From Polaribacter sp. WD7 (GTDB taxonomy: Bacteria > Bacteroidota > Bacteroidia > Flavobacteriales > Flavobacteriaceae), in NCBI RefSeq assembly GCF_003335085.1, contig NZ_QPEJ01000016.1, forward strand, positions 186,001 through 250,000: DNA of 64,000 nucleotides, in the 5' to 3' direction. Under the pieces are notes generated by a model that was not told the DNA's origin, did not search any database, and saw nothing but the letters and a program-made list of their open reading frames with translations. The translations under genes and the position numbers were made by a program. Positions 46,964 to 55,188 of this stretch are shown piece after piece. Every line of letters starts with the position of its first letter. The first letter of the stretch is position 1.

Positions 46964-46971
46964 TACATTTG
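46964..46971 (+). promoter_or_regulatory. -7 promoter element touching the rlmB start
   Basis: TACATTTG matches TAnnTTTG and ends only 4 bp before the ATG at 46976. With the usual distance to the transcription start the mRNA would begin at or within a few bases of the ATG, so it would be leaderless or nearly so. Confidence 0.5.
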
Positions 46972-46975
46972 CAGC

Positions 46976-47716
46976 ATGACATCAGAAGCAACAAACATTT
47001 TTGGAATAAGAGCAATTATAGAAGCTATAGAGAGTGGCTCAACTATTAATAAAATATACATACAAAAAGGTTTACGAGGTGATTTATTTTACCAATTGGA
47101 TAAATTGATAAAATCAAAAAAAATATCTGTCAGTTCTGTCCCTGTTGAAAAATTAAATAGATTATCTAAAAATAATAATCATCAAGGAGCTGTTGCACAA
47201 ATTTCTCCTGTTGAGTTTTATGATTTAGAAGTACTTATTGAAAGTATTGTTGATATTGATGAAAATCCAATGTTTTTAGTTTTAGACCAATTATCTGATG
47301 TTCGAAATTTTGGAGCTATTATTAGAACAGCAGAATGTACTGGTGTAAACGGTATTATCATACAAAAAAGCGGTAGCGCTCCTGTGAATGCTGAAACTAT
47401 AAAAACTTCTGCTGGTGCAGCTTTTAAAATACCAATTTGCAAAGTAGACCATATAAAAGATGCTCTTTATCTTTTTCAAGCATCAGGTATAAAAATTGTT
47501 GCCGCTACAGAAAAAACAGATGACTCTATTTTTGATATCAATTTTAATCAACCCATAGCAATTGTAGTGGGTTCTGAAGATAGAGGTGTTAATCCATCCG
47601 TTCTTAAAATGGTAGATTATAAAGCTAAATTACCCTTATTAGGTGAAATAGAATCACTTAATGTCTCTGTAGCCTGTGGTGCTTTTTTATATGAATCTGT
47701 AAGACAAAGATTATAA
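46976..47716 (+). CDS. rlmB: 23S rRNA (guanosine-2'-O-)-methyltransferase RlmB
   Basis: A 246-residue SpoU/TrmH family enzyme with the RlmB layout. The N-terminal substrate-binding domain (about 1-85) holds NIFGIRAIIEAIESGSTINK and NHQGAVAQISPVEF. The SPOUT domain with its deep trefoil knot shows motif 1 DVRNFGAIIRTAECTGV, motif 2 IVVGSEDRGVNPSVL and motif 3 SLNVSVACGAFLYE. RlmB methylates G2251 in the P loop of 23S rRNA; the exact target is inferred from the family. The start is fixed by homology, and the promoter lies directly before it. Confidence 0.9.
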   Translation: MTSEATNIFGIRAIIEAIESGSTINKIYIQKGLRGDLFYQLDKLIKSKKISVSSVPVEKLNRLSKNNNHQGAVAQISPVEFYDLEVLIESIVDIDENPMFLVLDQLSDVRNFGAIIRTAECTGVNGIIIQKSGSAPVNAETIKTSAGAAFKIPICKVDHIKDALYLFQASGIKIVAATEKTDDSIFDINFNQPIAIVVGSEDRGVNPSVLKMVDYKAKLPLLGEIESLNVSVACGAFLYESVRQRL

Positions 47717-47837
47717 ATTCAATATTTTTAGGTAAATATTTATTCTTTTTTAACATGACCTACAGTGCATTACAGTAACCCTATTTTTATTTTTTTGTAA
47801 CTTTATATCTTGATTAAACTTACAAAAATAAATAAAT

Positions 47838-48476
47838 ATGAGCGTAATTAGATTAGGTGATGAAGCCCCAAATTTTATAGCACAAACTTCTGAAGGGGAA
47901 CTTAATTTTCATGATTGGTTAGGAGAAAGTTGGGGGATACTTTTTTCTCATCCTGCAGATTATACACCAGTTTGTACTACTGAATTAGGAACTGTTGCTA
48001 AGTACAAAAATGAATTTGAAAAAAGAAATGTAAAAACTATAGCCTTGAGTGTTGATGGTCTTTCTTCTCATAAAGGTTGGATAAAAGATATTAATGAAAC
48101 ACAAGACACAACAGTAGATTTTCCTATAATAGCAGACGAGAACAAAAAGATATCTGCATTATATGACATGATACACCCTAATGCAGATAATAATTTAACA
48201 GTTAGATCTGTATTTATTATTGACCCAAATAAAAAAGTAAAACTTATTATTGTTTACCCTGCATCCACAGGTAGAAACTTTGAAGAACTTTTAAGAGTTA
48301 TCGATTCTTTACAATTAACAGCATATCATAAAGTGGCTACACCTGCAAACTGGAAAAATGGTGATGATTGCGTGATTGTTCCTGCTGTTAGTGACGAACA
48401 AATTCCTGATTTATTTCCTAAAGGACATAAAGAAGTTAAACCATACTTAAGAACAACACCTCAACCAAATTTATAA
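47838..48476 (+). CDS. 1-Cys peroxiredoxin (Prx6 type)
   Basis: The 212-residue enzyme reduces peroxides. The peroxidatic Cys is at residue 46 in SHPADYTPVCTTELG. The family continues with LSVDGLSSHKGWIKDI, FPIIADENKKISALYDM, NNLTVRSVFIIDPNKKVKL and YPASTGRNFEELLRVIDSLQ, and the long C-terminal arm (about 160-212; NWKNGDDCVIVPAVS, YLRTTPQPNL) is the Prx6 dimerisation type. A second Cys in that arm may resolve the sulfenic acid. Upstream, a direct repeat TACAGT spaced by 10 bp (47761-47776) may be an operator. Confidence 0.92.
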   Translation: MSVIRLGDEAPNFIAQTSEGELNFHDWLGESWGILFSHPADYTPVCTTELGTVAKYKNEFEKRNVKTIALSVDGLSSHKGWIKDINETQDTTVDFPIIADENKKISALYDMIHPNADNNLTVRSVFIIDPNKKVKLIIVYPASTGRNFEELLRVIDSLQLTAYHKVATPANWKNGDDCVIVPAVSDEQIPDLFPKGHKEVKPYLRTTPQPNL

Positions 48477-48480
48477 TGTC

Positions 48481-48514
48481 AAAAAGAGTTCAAATTGTTA
48501 TTTGAACTCTTTTT
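48481..48514. terminator. Bidirectional terminator
   Basis: A 15-bp stem (AAAAAGAGTTCAAAT and its complement) with loop TGTT lies between the peroxiredoxin and the convergent rhomboid gene. It overlaps the last codons of the rhomboid gene. Confidence 0.85.
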
Positions 48515-49187
48515 TATTTTCAACCATTATTTTTTCTGACTCTTCTAAAGGTGGTTTAAAATTACCTTCTTCATCAAAATAAGTATCAAATTCAGTTGTA
48601 GAAAATTGATACGCTTCTTTTACCATTCCCTTTTTACGATATAAAATTGCAAATATCAATCCTACTAAGAAACCAGATAAATGTCCTTCCCAAGACATTC
48701 CTTCTTTAATAGGCAGCACATACCAAATCATACTTCCATATAAAAAAATAATAATTAAAGATAGCGCAACCAATCTGTAATGTTTTCTAATCATTCCACT
48801 AAAAAAAATAAAACTAAATAGTAGATACACTACCCCACTTGCTCCTATATGGTAAGATTCTCTTGCAATACCCCAAGTTAAAAATCCTGTGAAAAATGCT
48901 CCAAAAAGTAATACTTTGACGGCAAGATCTTTATAAAAATAAAAAAGACTGCTTAATAACACAAATAAAGGTATAGAATTATTGAAAAGATGGGATGTAT
49001 TGCTATGTATAAAGTGTGTAAAAAAAACACCTCTAAATCCTTTAAATGTTCTTGGATAAACACCAAATTTATTAAAATTGAGTCCTAATTTTATTTCAAT
49101 CCAATATATAAACCATATTATAACAACTAATAAAGCTGGAATAATAAATATAGACTGATTAAATTTTAATTGATTTTCTTGATCCAT
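48498..49187 (-). CDS. Rhomboid family intramembrane serine protease
   Basis: A 229-residue polytopic membrane protease. The catalytic Ser lies in YHIGASGVVYLLFSF, and the catalytic His in WEGHLSGFLVGLIFA. The N-terminal half has the His/Asn-rich helix FFTHFIHSNTSHLFNNSIPL that helps stabilise the oxyanion. Six hydrophobic segments are visible. The cytoplasmic tail is acidic. I start at the ATG at 49187 (MDQENQLKFNQS); a longer frame would need a TTG at 49232. The substrates are unknown. Confidence 0.88.
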   Translation of the reverse strand: MDQENQLKFNQSIFIIPALLVVIIWFIYWIEIKLGLNFNKFGVYPRTFKGFRGVFFTHFIHSNTSHLFNNSIPLFVLLSSLFYFYKDLAVKVLLFGAFFTGFLTWGIARESYHIGASGVVYLLFSFIFFSGMIRKHYRLVALSLIIIFLYGSMIWYVLPIKEGMSWEGHLSGFLVGLIFAILYRKKGMVKEAYQFSTTEFDTYFDEEGNFKPPLEESEKIMVENKKEFK

Positions 49188-49264
49188 TGATTCTAAACTA
49201 AGCAAAAATCTAACCAAATAAACTTTATACAACTTCTGTCAGTAAACTTTATTATTTTTACTAC

Positions 49265-50536
49265 ATGAATGAACCTTTGGCAGAAAGAATTAGACCTAAA
49301 ACGCTAGAAGATTATATTAGTCAGCAACATTTGGTAGGCAAAAATGGTGTTTTAACGAATCTTATAAAAAAAGGAATAATACCATCTTTAATTTTATGGG
49401 GACCTCCTGGAATAGGAAAAACAACGCTTGCCAATATTATAGCTACAGAATCTAATCGTCCGTTTTATACATTGAGTGCTATCAGTTCTGGCGTAAAAGA
49501 CGTTAGAGATGTTATTGAGAAAGCCAAGAAAAGTGGAGGCTTATTTACTACAAAAAATCCAATTTTATTTATAGATGAAATTCACAGATTTAGTAAATCT
49601 CAGCAAGATTCTTTATTAGGTGCAGTAGAAAAAGGTTGGGTAACTTTAATTGGGGCAACTACAGAAAACCCAAGTTTTGAGGTAATTCCGGCATTACTTT
49701 CTCGTTGTCAAGTGTATATTTTAAATTCTTTTGATAAAAATGATCTAATTGCTTTATTAGATAGGGCTATGAAAAAAGATGCCATTTTATCAACTAAAAA
49801 AATTACCTTAAAAGAAACTGATGCATTACTACAGGTTTCTGGAGGTGATGCTAGAAAACTTTTAAATATTTTTGATTTACTGGTTTCTACTGAAGAAGAA
49901 ATTGAAATTACAAATAGCTTAGTTTTAAAGAAAATTCAGAAAAATACGGTTAGATATGATAAAACTGGTGAACAACATTACGATATTATTTCTGCCTTTA
50001 TAAAGAGTATAAGAGGGAGCGACCCTAATGCTGCTGTATATTGGCTAGCAAGAATGATTGAAGGTGGTGAAGATGTTAAATTTATAGCAAGAAGGTTACT
50101 AATTTCTGCTTCTGAAGATATTGGCAATGCAAATCCAACAGCTTTAATTTTGGCAAACAATACATTTCAAGCAGTATCTGTTATTGGTAATCCTGAATCT
50201 AGAATAATTCTAAGTCAGTGTGCTGTTTATTTGGCCAATTCTCCTAAAAGTAATGCCTCTTATTTGGCTATAAATAAAGCTCAAAATTTGGTTAAAGAAA
50301 CTGGAGACTTGTCAATACCATTACATTTAAGAAACGCACCTACTAAATTAATGAAAGATTTAGATTACGGCAAACAGTATAAATATTCTCATGATTATCC
50401 TAATAATTTTACCGAACAAGAATACTTACCTGAAGAAATATCTGGAATGAAATTATACGAACCAGGAACAAATCAAAGAGAACATCAATTTAGAGAACTT
50501 TTAAAAAAACGTTGGAAAAGTAAATATGATTATTAA
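49265..50536 (+). CDS. rarA: Replication-associated recombination protein A
   Basis: RarA (MgsA) is a AAA+ ATPase that acts at stalled replication forks. The 423 residues show the N-terminal [20 protein letters not shown], Walker [15 protein letters not shown] (about 45), Walker [18 protein letters not shown] (about 97), sensor 1 [11 protein letters not shown] and the C-terminal tetramerisation domain ([47 protein letters not shown]). The last four bases overlap the stop codon of the convergent secreted-protein gene. Confidence 0.95.
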   Translation: MNEPLAERIRPKTLEDYISQQHLVGKNGVLTNLIKKGIIPSLILWGPPGIGKTTLANIIATESNRPFYTLSAISSGVKDVRDVIEKAKKSGGLFTTKNPILFIDEIHRFSKSQQDSLLGAVEKGWVTLIGATTENPSFEVIPALLSRCQVYILNSFDKNDLIALLDRAMKKDAILSTKKITLKETDALLQVSGGDARKLLNIFDLLVSTEEEIEITNSLVLKKIQKNTVRYDKTGEQHYDIISAFIKSIRGSDPNAAVYWLARMIEGGEDVKFIARRLLISASEDIGNANPTALILANNTFQAVSVIGNPESRIILSQCAVYLANSPKSNASYLAINKAQNLVKETGDLSIPLHLRNAPTKLMKDLDYGKQYKYSHDYPNNFTEQEYLPEEISGMKLYEPGTNQREHQFRELLKKRWKSKYDY

Positions 50537-51300
50537 AATTTTATCTGATAAAATTCTTGAATGATTACTCCTTTATCATAATATTCTGCCACCCAATTGT
50601 CTTTATTTTGATATAAAATTCCGTTTCTATTACTTATAATATATACTTTTTCTACGTTAGTCTTTAAAATCGTGAACACAACTTCTGGCTTAGTATTTAT
50701 AAGTTGAAAACCGTTTAATTTAGGTTGCGCATATAAAGTAGTAGTTGTATTTAAATTTTCTTGAACTAATTTTTTCCCTTTTTGTGCTGGTAATTTTACA
50801 ACAGTGGCATCATTTTCAATCTCTATTGGGGCAACTTTTTCTACAGTTTTATTTAATTTCTTTGCATTATTACTGTATTGTAAATCTTCCGAAATCGTAT
50901 TATAGGCTTTTCTTATGGCCTCTTGATAAGCTTTTTGATATTCTTTCTGTTTGCTTTTTCCAACATCAGTACTAAATACAATTTTACCATAACAATCTTT
51001 AAAAATAATTTTACTTTTTACAGTAAGCATATTAGATTCATCTTGAACACTTATGGATAAAGACTTACACTTATTTTTAATAATTTCTTCCGGTAATTTT
51101 TCATTTTCTAAAAAAACTTGAAAACCATTTTTCTTCAATAAAAATTTGGTTAAAGAACTTGTTTTATATTGATCTGATTTCTTCAAAAAATCAAACTTTT
51201 CTTCAACAACAAGATATTTGTACGTATTTATTTCTGTTATTTGAGCTTTTAAAACATAGTTTGTTAAAAGTAATGCTACTAAAATTATTTTTTTAATCAT
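50533..51300 (-). CDS. Secreted or periplasmic protein of unknown function
   Basis: The 255-residue protein starts with a signal peptide (MIKKIILVALLLTNYVLKAQ). The mature part resembles a mix of beta segments (VKSKIIFKDCYGKIVFSTDVG) and a helical stretch with YQKAYQEAIRKAYNTIS (about 130), then a low-complexity linker and a C-terminal beta segment (NRNGILYQNKDNWVAEYYD). I do not recognise the family. It is the last of three genes that are packed with 1-bp and overlapping junctions, following the DUF5723-like barrel protein, which suggests a joint role at the envelope. Confidence 0.65.
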   Translation of the reverse strand: MIKKIILVALLLTNYVLKAQITEINTYKYLVVEEKFDFLKKSDQYKTSSLTKFLLKKNGFQVFLENEKLPEEIIKNKCKSLSISVQDESNMLTVKSKIIFKDCYGKIVFSTDVGKSKQKEYQKAYQEAIRKAYNTISEDLQYSNNAKKLNKTVEKVAPIEIENDATVVKLPAQKGKKLVQENLNTTTTLYAQPKLNGFQLINTKPEVVFTILKTNVEKVYIISNRNGILYQNKDNWVAEYYDKGVIIQEFYQIKF

Positions 51301-51301
51301 A

Positions 51302-52687
51302 TTAATTAAATATTGTATTAAAGCCTAATTGGATACTCATGCTATTTGTAGAAGCAATATCGTTAAATTGTGCTAAATTATCTACCATACCATAAAAATT
51401 AATTTTACCTATTTGGCAAGATATACCTGCTCCTATATTGTATAATGAATAATCGTCTACTGTGTAAGTTACTTTTGCATGAAATTTTTTAGAAAGAGAA
51501 GTTTCATAAAACCCTGTTAATGCAACTTGAGGACTTAAAGGTCTGAAAATTGAGAATAATTGAACTCCAACAGCATTTTTATAAAAGTCTTTGTATGTGT
51601 TATCATAACAATATTTACTTCTTTTTTCTCCAAAACTATATCGTAAACTTGAGTTAATTTTTGTTGGCCTGAAAGACGTGTAAGGATTTAAATTGGATCC
51701 GCTAGGAATATTTTCTCTAAAATCTTTATCCAATTGTCTCCAATAATCTATTTGATTGTCTGCATCATAATCAAACTGTATGCCTTCAAAAATATAATCT
51801 CCTTTTACAAAGGAATTTTTAATGTTTTTTTTGTGCCTAACAAAACCAAAGTCTAGAATGCTTCCTGTTATTTCTAATTGTTTTGAAACGTTATACGTAA
51901 AACCAAAATCTATACCTATACCCAAATTAGGTCCAAAAAAAGTATTCTTTAAATAGCTTCCTACATCGGTTATAAATTCGTCATTTGTCTCGTTTACTAA
52001 CCCCGAAGTTTTAAGTTCTATATCAACATCACTGAAGGTATGGGTAAAAATATTATTTGTACCTTCTGTAGTTGTTAGTGTTCCTCTATTATTTGCAGTT
52101 TCTAGATTTAGAGCAGAAGAATAAATCTTAAATCTGCCTCCTAAAGAAAGTTTTTCATTTATTTTTTTTGTAACTCCAAAATGTAAAACACCTAAAACAT
52201 CTAATTTGTATAGTAATTGAGACGCAGTAAAGTTTCTGTTTAAAAATGATGCATTACCTTCTGTTATAAAAGTAATACCATCGTTTGGGAAATATAAAAT
52301 TCCATCAGTTTCTTGATAAAAACCAAAACTAAAGTAAAGTTTATTATTGTATCTATATCCCCCACTCAATATTTCTATTTGAGTGTTGATTTTTAAAAAA
52401 TCTCTCTCTGTCAAAGAATTAAGTACATTGTTTACCTTATCATTAAAAGAAACATTATTATTAGCAAATAAATCTGAAACTGTAAAGCCTGTAGAACCAA
52501 AATCTGCAGAAAAACCTGATAGCAATGGTACTCCAATATGAAATTTATAATTTGTTTCTATTGCTGGATTAAGCAATAATGACTGAGGCAAATCTGCAAA
52601 ATTATAAAGCACTTGCCTATTTTGCGCATTAACAGTAACTGCTAGAAATAAAAATAGTAAGTACAAAGTTATATTCTTTTTAACCAT
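51302..52687 (-). CDS. DUF5723-like outer-membrane beta-barrel protein
   Basis: A 461-residue protein with signal peptide (about 1-21, VTVNAQ) and the N-terminal signature NLQS-like LPQSLLLNPAIETNYKFHIG, followed by many alternating amphipathic strands and a C-terminal strand (MSIQLGFNTIFN). The signature LLNPA near the start occurs in Bacteroidota barrels related to PorP/SprF and DUF5723. Its role is not established. The start overlaps the preceding lipoprotein gene by 8 bp, and the stop lies 1 bp before the next gene. Confidence 0.78.
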   Translation of the reverse strand: MVKKNITLYLLFLFLAVTVNAQNRQVLYNFADLPQSLLLNPAIETNYKFHIGVPLLSGFSADFGSTGFTVSDLFANNNVSFNDKVNNVLNSLTERDFLKINTQIEILSGGYRYNNKLYFSFGFYQETDGILYFPNDGITFITEGNASFLNRNFTASQLLYKLDVLGVLHFGVTKKINEKLSLGGRFKIYSSALNLETANNRGTLTTTEGTNNIFTHTFSDVDIELKTSGLVNETNDEFITDVGSYLKNTFFGPNLGIGIDFGFTYNVSKQLEITGSILDFGFVRHKKNIKNSFVKGDYIFEGIQFDYDADNQIDYWRQLDKDFRENIPSGSNLNPYTSFRPTKINSSLRYSFGEKRSKYCYDNTYKDFYKNAVGVQLFSIFRPLSPQVALTGFYETSLSKKFHAKVTYTVDDYSLYNIGAGISCQIGKINFYGMVDNLAQFNDIASTNSMSIQLGFNTIFN

Positions 52688-53228
52688 TAGTTCTTATAAA
52701 TAGTTTGGCTGATGACTTAAATAAAAGCTCATTAATATCAGATGGATCTAAAGGAGGGTTTGAAGAAGTAACTCTAGCTGTAATTCTAAGTTGACTAGTA
52801 TTTTTTATTTCAGAATCAGGACTAATATCTATAGTTTCAGTGAACTTAAAATCATCATCATTGCCATTGACGATAATTTCTTTGAATGTATGCGTTGAGT
52901 TATTATTCTGGTCTAAAAAGTCAATTTGAATAGAAAAATCATTATCTATAGTGTTGATTATTTCTACATTAAATTCTATTCTAATTAGGTTTTTTCTAAT
53001 AAAATCATTCTCAAAAATTAAAAAATCTGTGGTATCTGTTCGTTCTGTTTGTAGGGTTCCTGATGCATCAAAAAATTGTCTTGGTGTAAAACTAAAACCT
53101 ATTAGAGAGCCTTCGAATACAGGTGTTAAACTGAAATCATTTATCTGATCAAAATCTAAATCTTGAATACATGAAGTAATCAGTATTAAAGTTGTAAAAT
53201 AAATCAGTGCTTTTTTAAGGGACTTCAT
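52680..53228 (-). CDS. Small lipoprotein of unknown function
   Basis: The 182-residue protein has a lipoprotein signal with Cys at about 20 (FTTLILITSC), then an all-beta mature part with repeated strands (RIEFNVEIINTIDNDFSIQI, DDFKFTETIDISP, SQLRITARVTSS). It may be an Ig-like domain. It heads a three-gene unit with the DUF5723-like barrel, which it overlaps by 8 bp; a surface-exposed partner of that barrel is plausible but inferred. Confidence 0.7.
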   Translation of the reverse strand: MKSLKKALIYFTTLILITSCIQDLDFDQINDFSLTPVFEGSLIGFSFTPRQFFDASGTLQTERTDTTDFLIFENDFIRKNLIRIEFNVEIINTIDNDFSIQIDFLDQNNNSTHTFKEIIVNGNDDDFKFTETIDISPDSEIKNTSQLRITARVTSSNPPLDPSDINELLFKSSAKLFIRTNG

Positions 53229-53254
53229 AAGATTTATAAAATAACGTTACAGAG

Positions 53255-53938
53255 CTAAAGATATTGTTTTATTTCTTTAAGTGAAGTAATACTGTTAAAG
53301 TTATTTTTAGCAACTTTTTTGTTCTCAAAATTACAATGCAGCGCTTTCATTCCAACATTAATTGCTCCTAAAATATCTGCTTCAATACTATCTCCTATCA
53401 TTATTGAATTTTCTGCTTTGGCATTTGCCTTTTTTAATGCAAATTGAAAAACCTTTGCATTTGGCTTTTTTACACCAACTGAATCTGATGTAATTACCTC
53501 TTTAAAGTAAGGTAATATCTTTGAAGAAGCCATTTTTTTAGTCTGTATCTCTTCAAAACCGTTGGTAATAATATGTAATTCGTATTTATTTTTTAAATAT
53601 TCTAACACTTCAAAAGTATGCTCAAAAAGGTTATTAAAATGGGGCAAACAATTGATATATTCTACTGCTAAAATATTTATCAAATCGTCTGAAATAGCAT
53701 AATACATTTCATCAAATGTTTTTTTTAACCTACTATACCTTAATTCTTTTTTAGAAATTTTTTCTTCTCTATAAAGTTTCCAGTATTTTAGATTTAATGG
53801 CTTATATATAGCTAGGAATTCTTTTAGATTAATATTAATATTTTGTTTTAAAAATATTTTTTGAAAAGTTAAGTCAGAATTCTTTTCAAAATCCCACAAG
53901 GTATGATCTAAATCAAAAAAGACATGTTGTATTTTCAT
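53255..53938 (-). CDS. YjjG family noncanonical pyrimidine nucleotidase (HAD)
   Basis: A 227-residue HAD-superfamily phosphatase with motif I FFDLDHTLWDFEKNSD (nucleophile Asp about 9), motif II HIITNGFEEIQ, motif III Lys in GVKKPNAKVF and motif IV MIGDSIEADILGA. The FFDLDHTLWDF start and TNGF segment are typical of the YjjG group, which removes phosphate from noncanonical pyrimidine nucleotides. It lies 26 bp before the lipoprotein gene and may be part of the same transcript. Confidence 0.9.
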   Translation of the reverse strand: MKIQHVFFDLDHTLWDFEKNSDLTFQKIFLKQNININLKEFLAIYKPLNLKYWKLYREEKISKKELRYSRLKKTFDEMYYAISDDLINILAVEYINCLPHFNNLFEHTFEVLEYLKNKYELHIITNGFEEIQTKKMASSKILPYFKEVITSDSVGVKKPNAKVFQFALKKANAKAENSIMIGDSIEADILGAINVGMKALHCNFENKKVAKNNFNSITSLKEIKQYL

Positions 53939-53986
53939 ATTTTAAAAGTAAAAATTTAAACCTGAAAAATTACATCTTTTAGTTAT

Positions 53987-53994
53987 TATATTTG
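53987..53994 (+). promoter_or_regulatory. -7 promoter element that fixes the glycosyltransferase start
   Basis: TATATTTG at 53987-53994 matches TAnnTTTG and covers the TTG that opens the longest frame. Transcription would begin about 54000, so translation must start further down, most simply at the TTG at 54016. Confidence 0.5.
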
Positions 53995-54015
53995 CTTAGT
54001 TTAAATTCTATTTTT

Positions 54016-55152
54016 TTGAGTCAAAAATTGTCTGTTTTATTTTTATGTGGTTGGTATCCTTCTAAAGTTTCTCCGTATAACGGAGACTTTATTCAAAGAC
54101 ATGCAGAAGCAGTTTCTCTAGAGCACAATGTTTCTGTAATACACATCATTACAGACAAATCTTTACGTACTAAAATAAAATATACATCTCAAAAAATAAA
54201 TAATATTAATTCTTACATTGGGTATATAAAACCTACTAGAAACCCTGTTTTTAAAGCATATCTTTTTTTTAAAGCTTTTAAATTTCTGATAAAAAAGGTA
54301 GGTAAATTTGATATCGTACATTTAAATGAAATTTTCCCTTTTGGTATTTTTAGTTTATATTTAAAGTGGTTGTACAAAAAAAGATATATCATTTCTGAGC
54401 ATTGGACAGGTTATCATTTACCTCAGAATAAAAACATTAGTAATGTAGAAAAGATACTTTCTAAAATTATCATAAAAAATGCGTCTTATATTTGTCCTGT
54501 AACTAATGATCTTAAAAATTCATTAATTGATATGGGATTCAAAGGAAAGTATCATGTCGTAGAAAATGTTGTAGACACTAAAAGTTTTGCACCTATAAAA
54601 TCGAATAACCAGAATTTCTATATCCTACACATATCCAACATGTTAGATCAACATAAAAATATTTCTGGGATATTAAATGTTGTCTATAAGTTACAAAATT
54701 CTATAACTAATTTTAAATTCACACTGATAGGAGAAAATTCTAAAAAATACAAACCTTACGCCATAAAAATAGGAATCGACTTAAATTTAATTGATTTTAT
54801 AGATCAAATTCCTCATGAAGATGTTATAAATTACATTCAAAGAGCTAACTTGTTTGTTTTATTTAGCAATTATGAAAATTTACCCTGTGTTATCTTAGAA
54901 TCTTTCTCTTGTGGAACACCCGTTATTTCTACAGATGTCGGGGGTATTAAAGAACACTTTCCTGATAATTTTGGAAAACTAATAAATGTTAGAAATGAGA
55001 ATGAATTAACTTCTGAAATCAAAAATGTATATCTCAACAACTACAAATTGGCTTCAAAAACAGAAATGCATAAGTATGTAGATGATAATTTTAGCAAAAA
55101 AGTAATTTGTGAAAAATTCTCTAACTTGTACTATAACAGTTTAACTTTTTGA
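54016..55152 (+). CDS. Glycosyltransferase family 4 protein
   Basis: A 378-residue GT-B fold glycosyltransferase. N-terminal LSVLFLCGWYPSKVSPYNGD resembles the acceptor side loop; the donor side shows NFYILHISNMLDQHKNISGI (about 205) and the EX7E segment NLPCVILESFSCGTPVISTD (about 285) followed by VGGIKEHFPDN. It probably transfers a sugar from a nucleotide donor to a surface glycan in the cytoplasm. The start is taken as the TTG at 54016 (MSQKLSVLFL) because a promoter motif covers the earlier TTG at 53992; no ATG is available near. A flippase gene follows 36 bp downstream. Confidence 0.85.
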   Translation: MSQKLSVLFLCGWYPSKVSPYNGDFIQRHAEAVSLEHNVSVIHIITDKSLRTKIKYTSQKINNINSYIGYIKPTRNPVFKAYLFFKAFKFLIKKVGKFDIVHLNEIFPFGIFSLYLKWLYKKRYIISEHWTGYHLPQNKNISNVEKILSKIIIKNASYICPVTNDLKNSLIDMGFKGKYHVVENVVDTKSFAPIKSNNQNFYILHISNMLDQHKNISGILNVVYKLQNSITNFKFTLIGENSKKYKPYAIKIGIDLNLIDFIDQIPHEDVINYIQRANLFVLFSNYENLPCVILESFSCGTPVISTDVGGIKEHFPDNFGKLINVRNENELTSEIKNVYLNNYKLASKTEMHKYVDDNFSKKVICEKFSNLYYNSLTF

Positions 55153-55188
55153 TACTATAGTTAAGAAAAATGTTATAGCTATTTTTAG

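Noticed and set aside
49188..49232. Upstream extension of the rhomboid gene from a TTG
   Set aside because: The added 15 residues have no family support, and an ATG is available at 49187.
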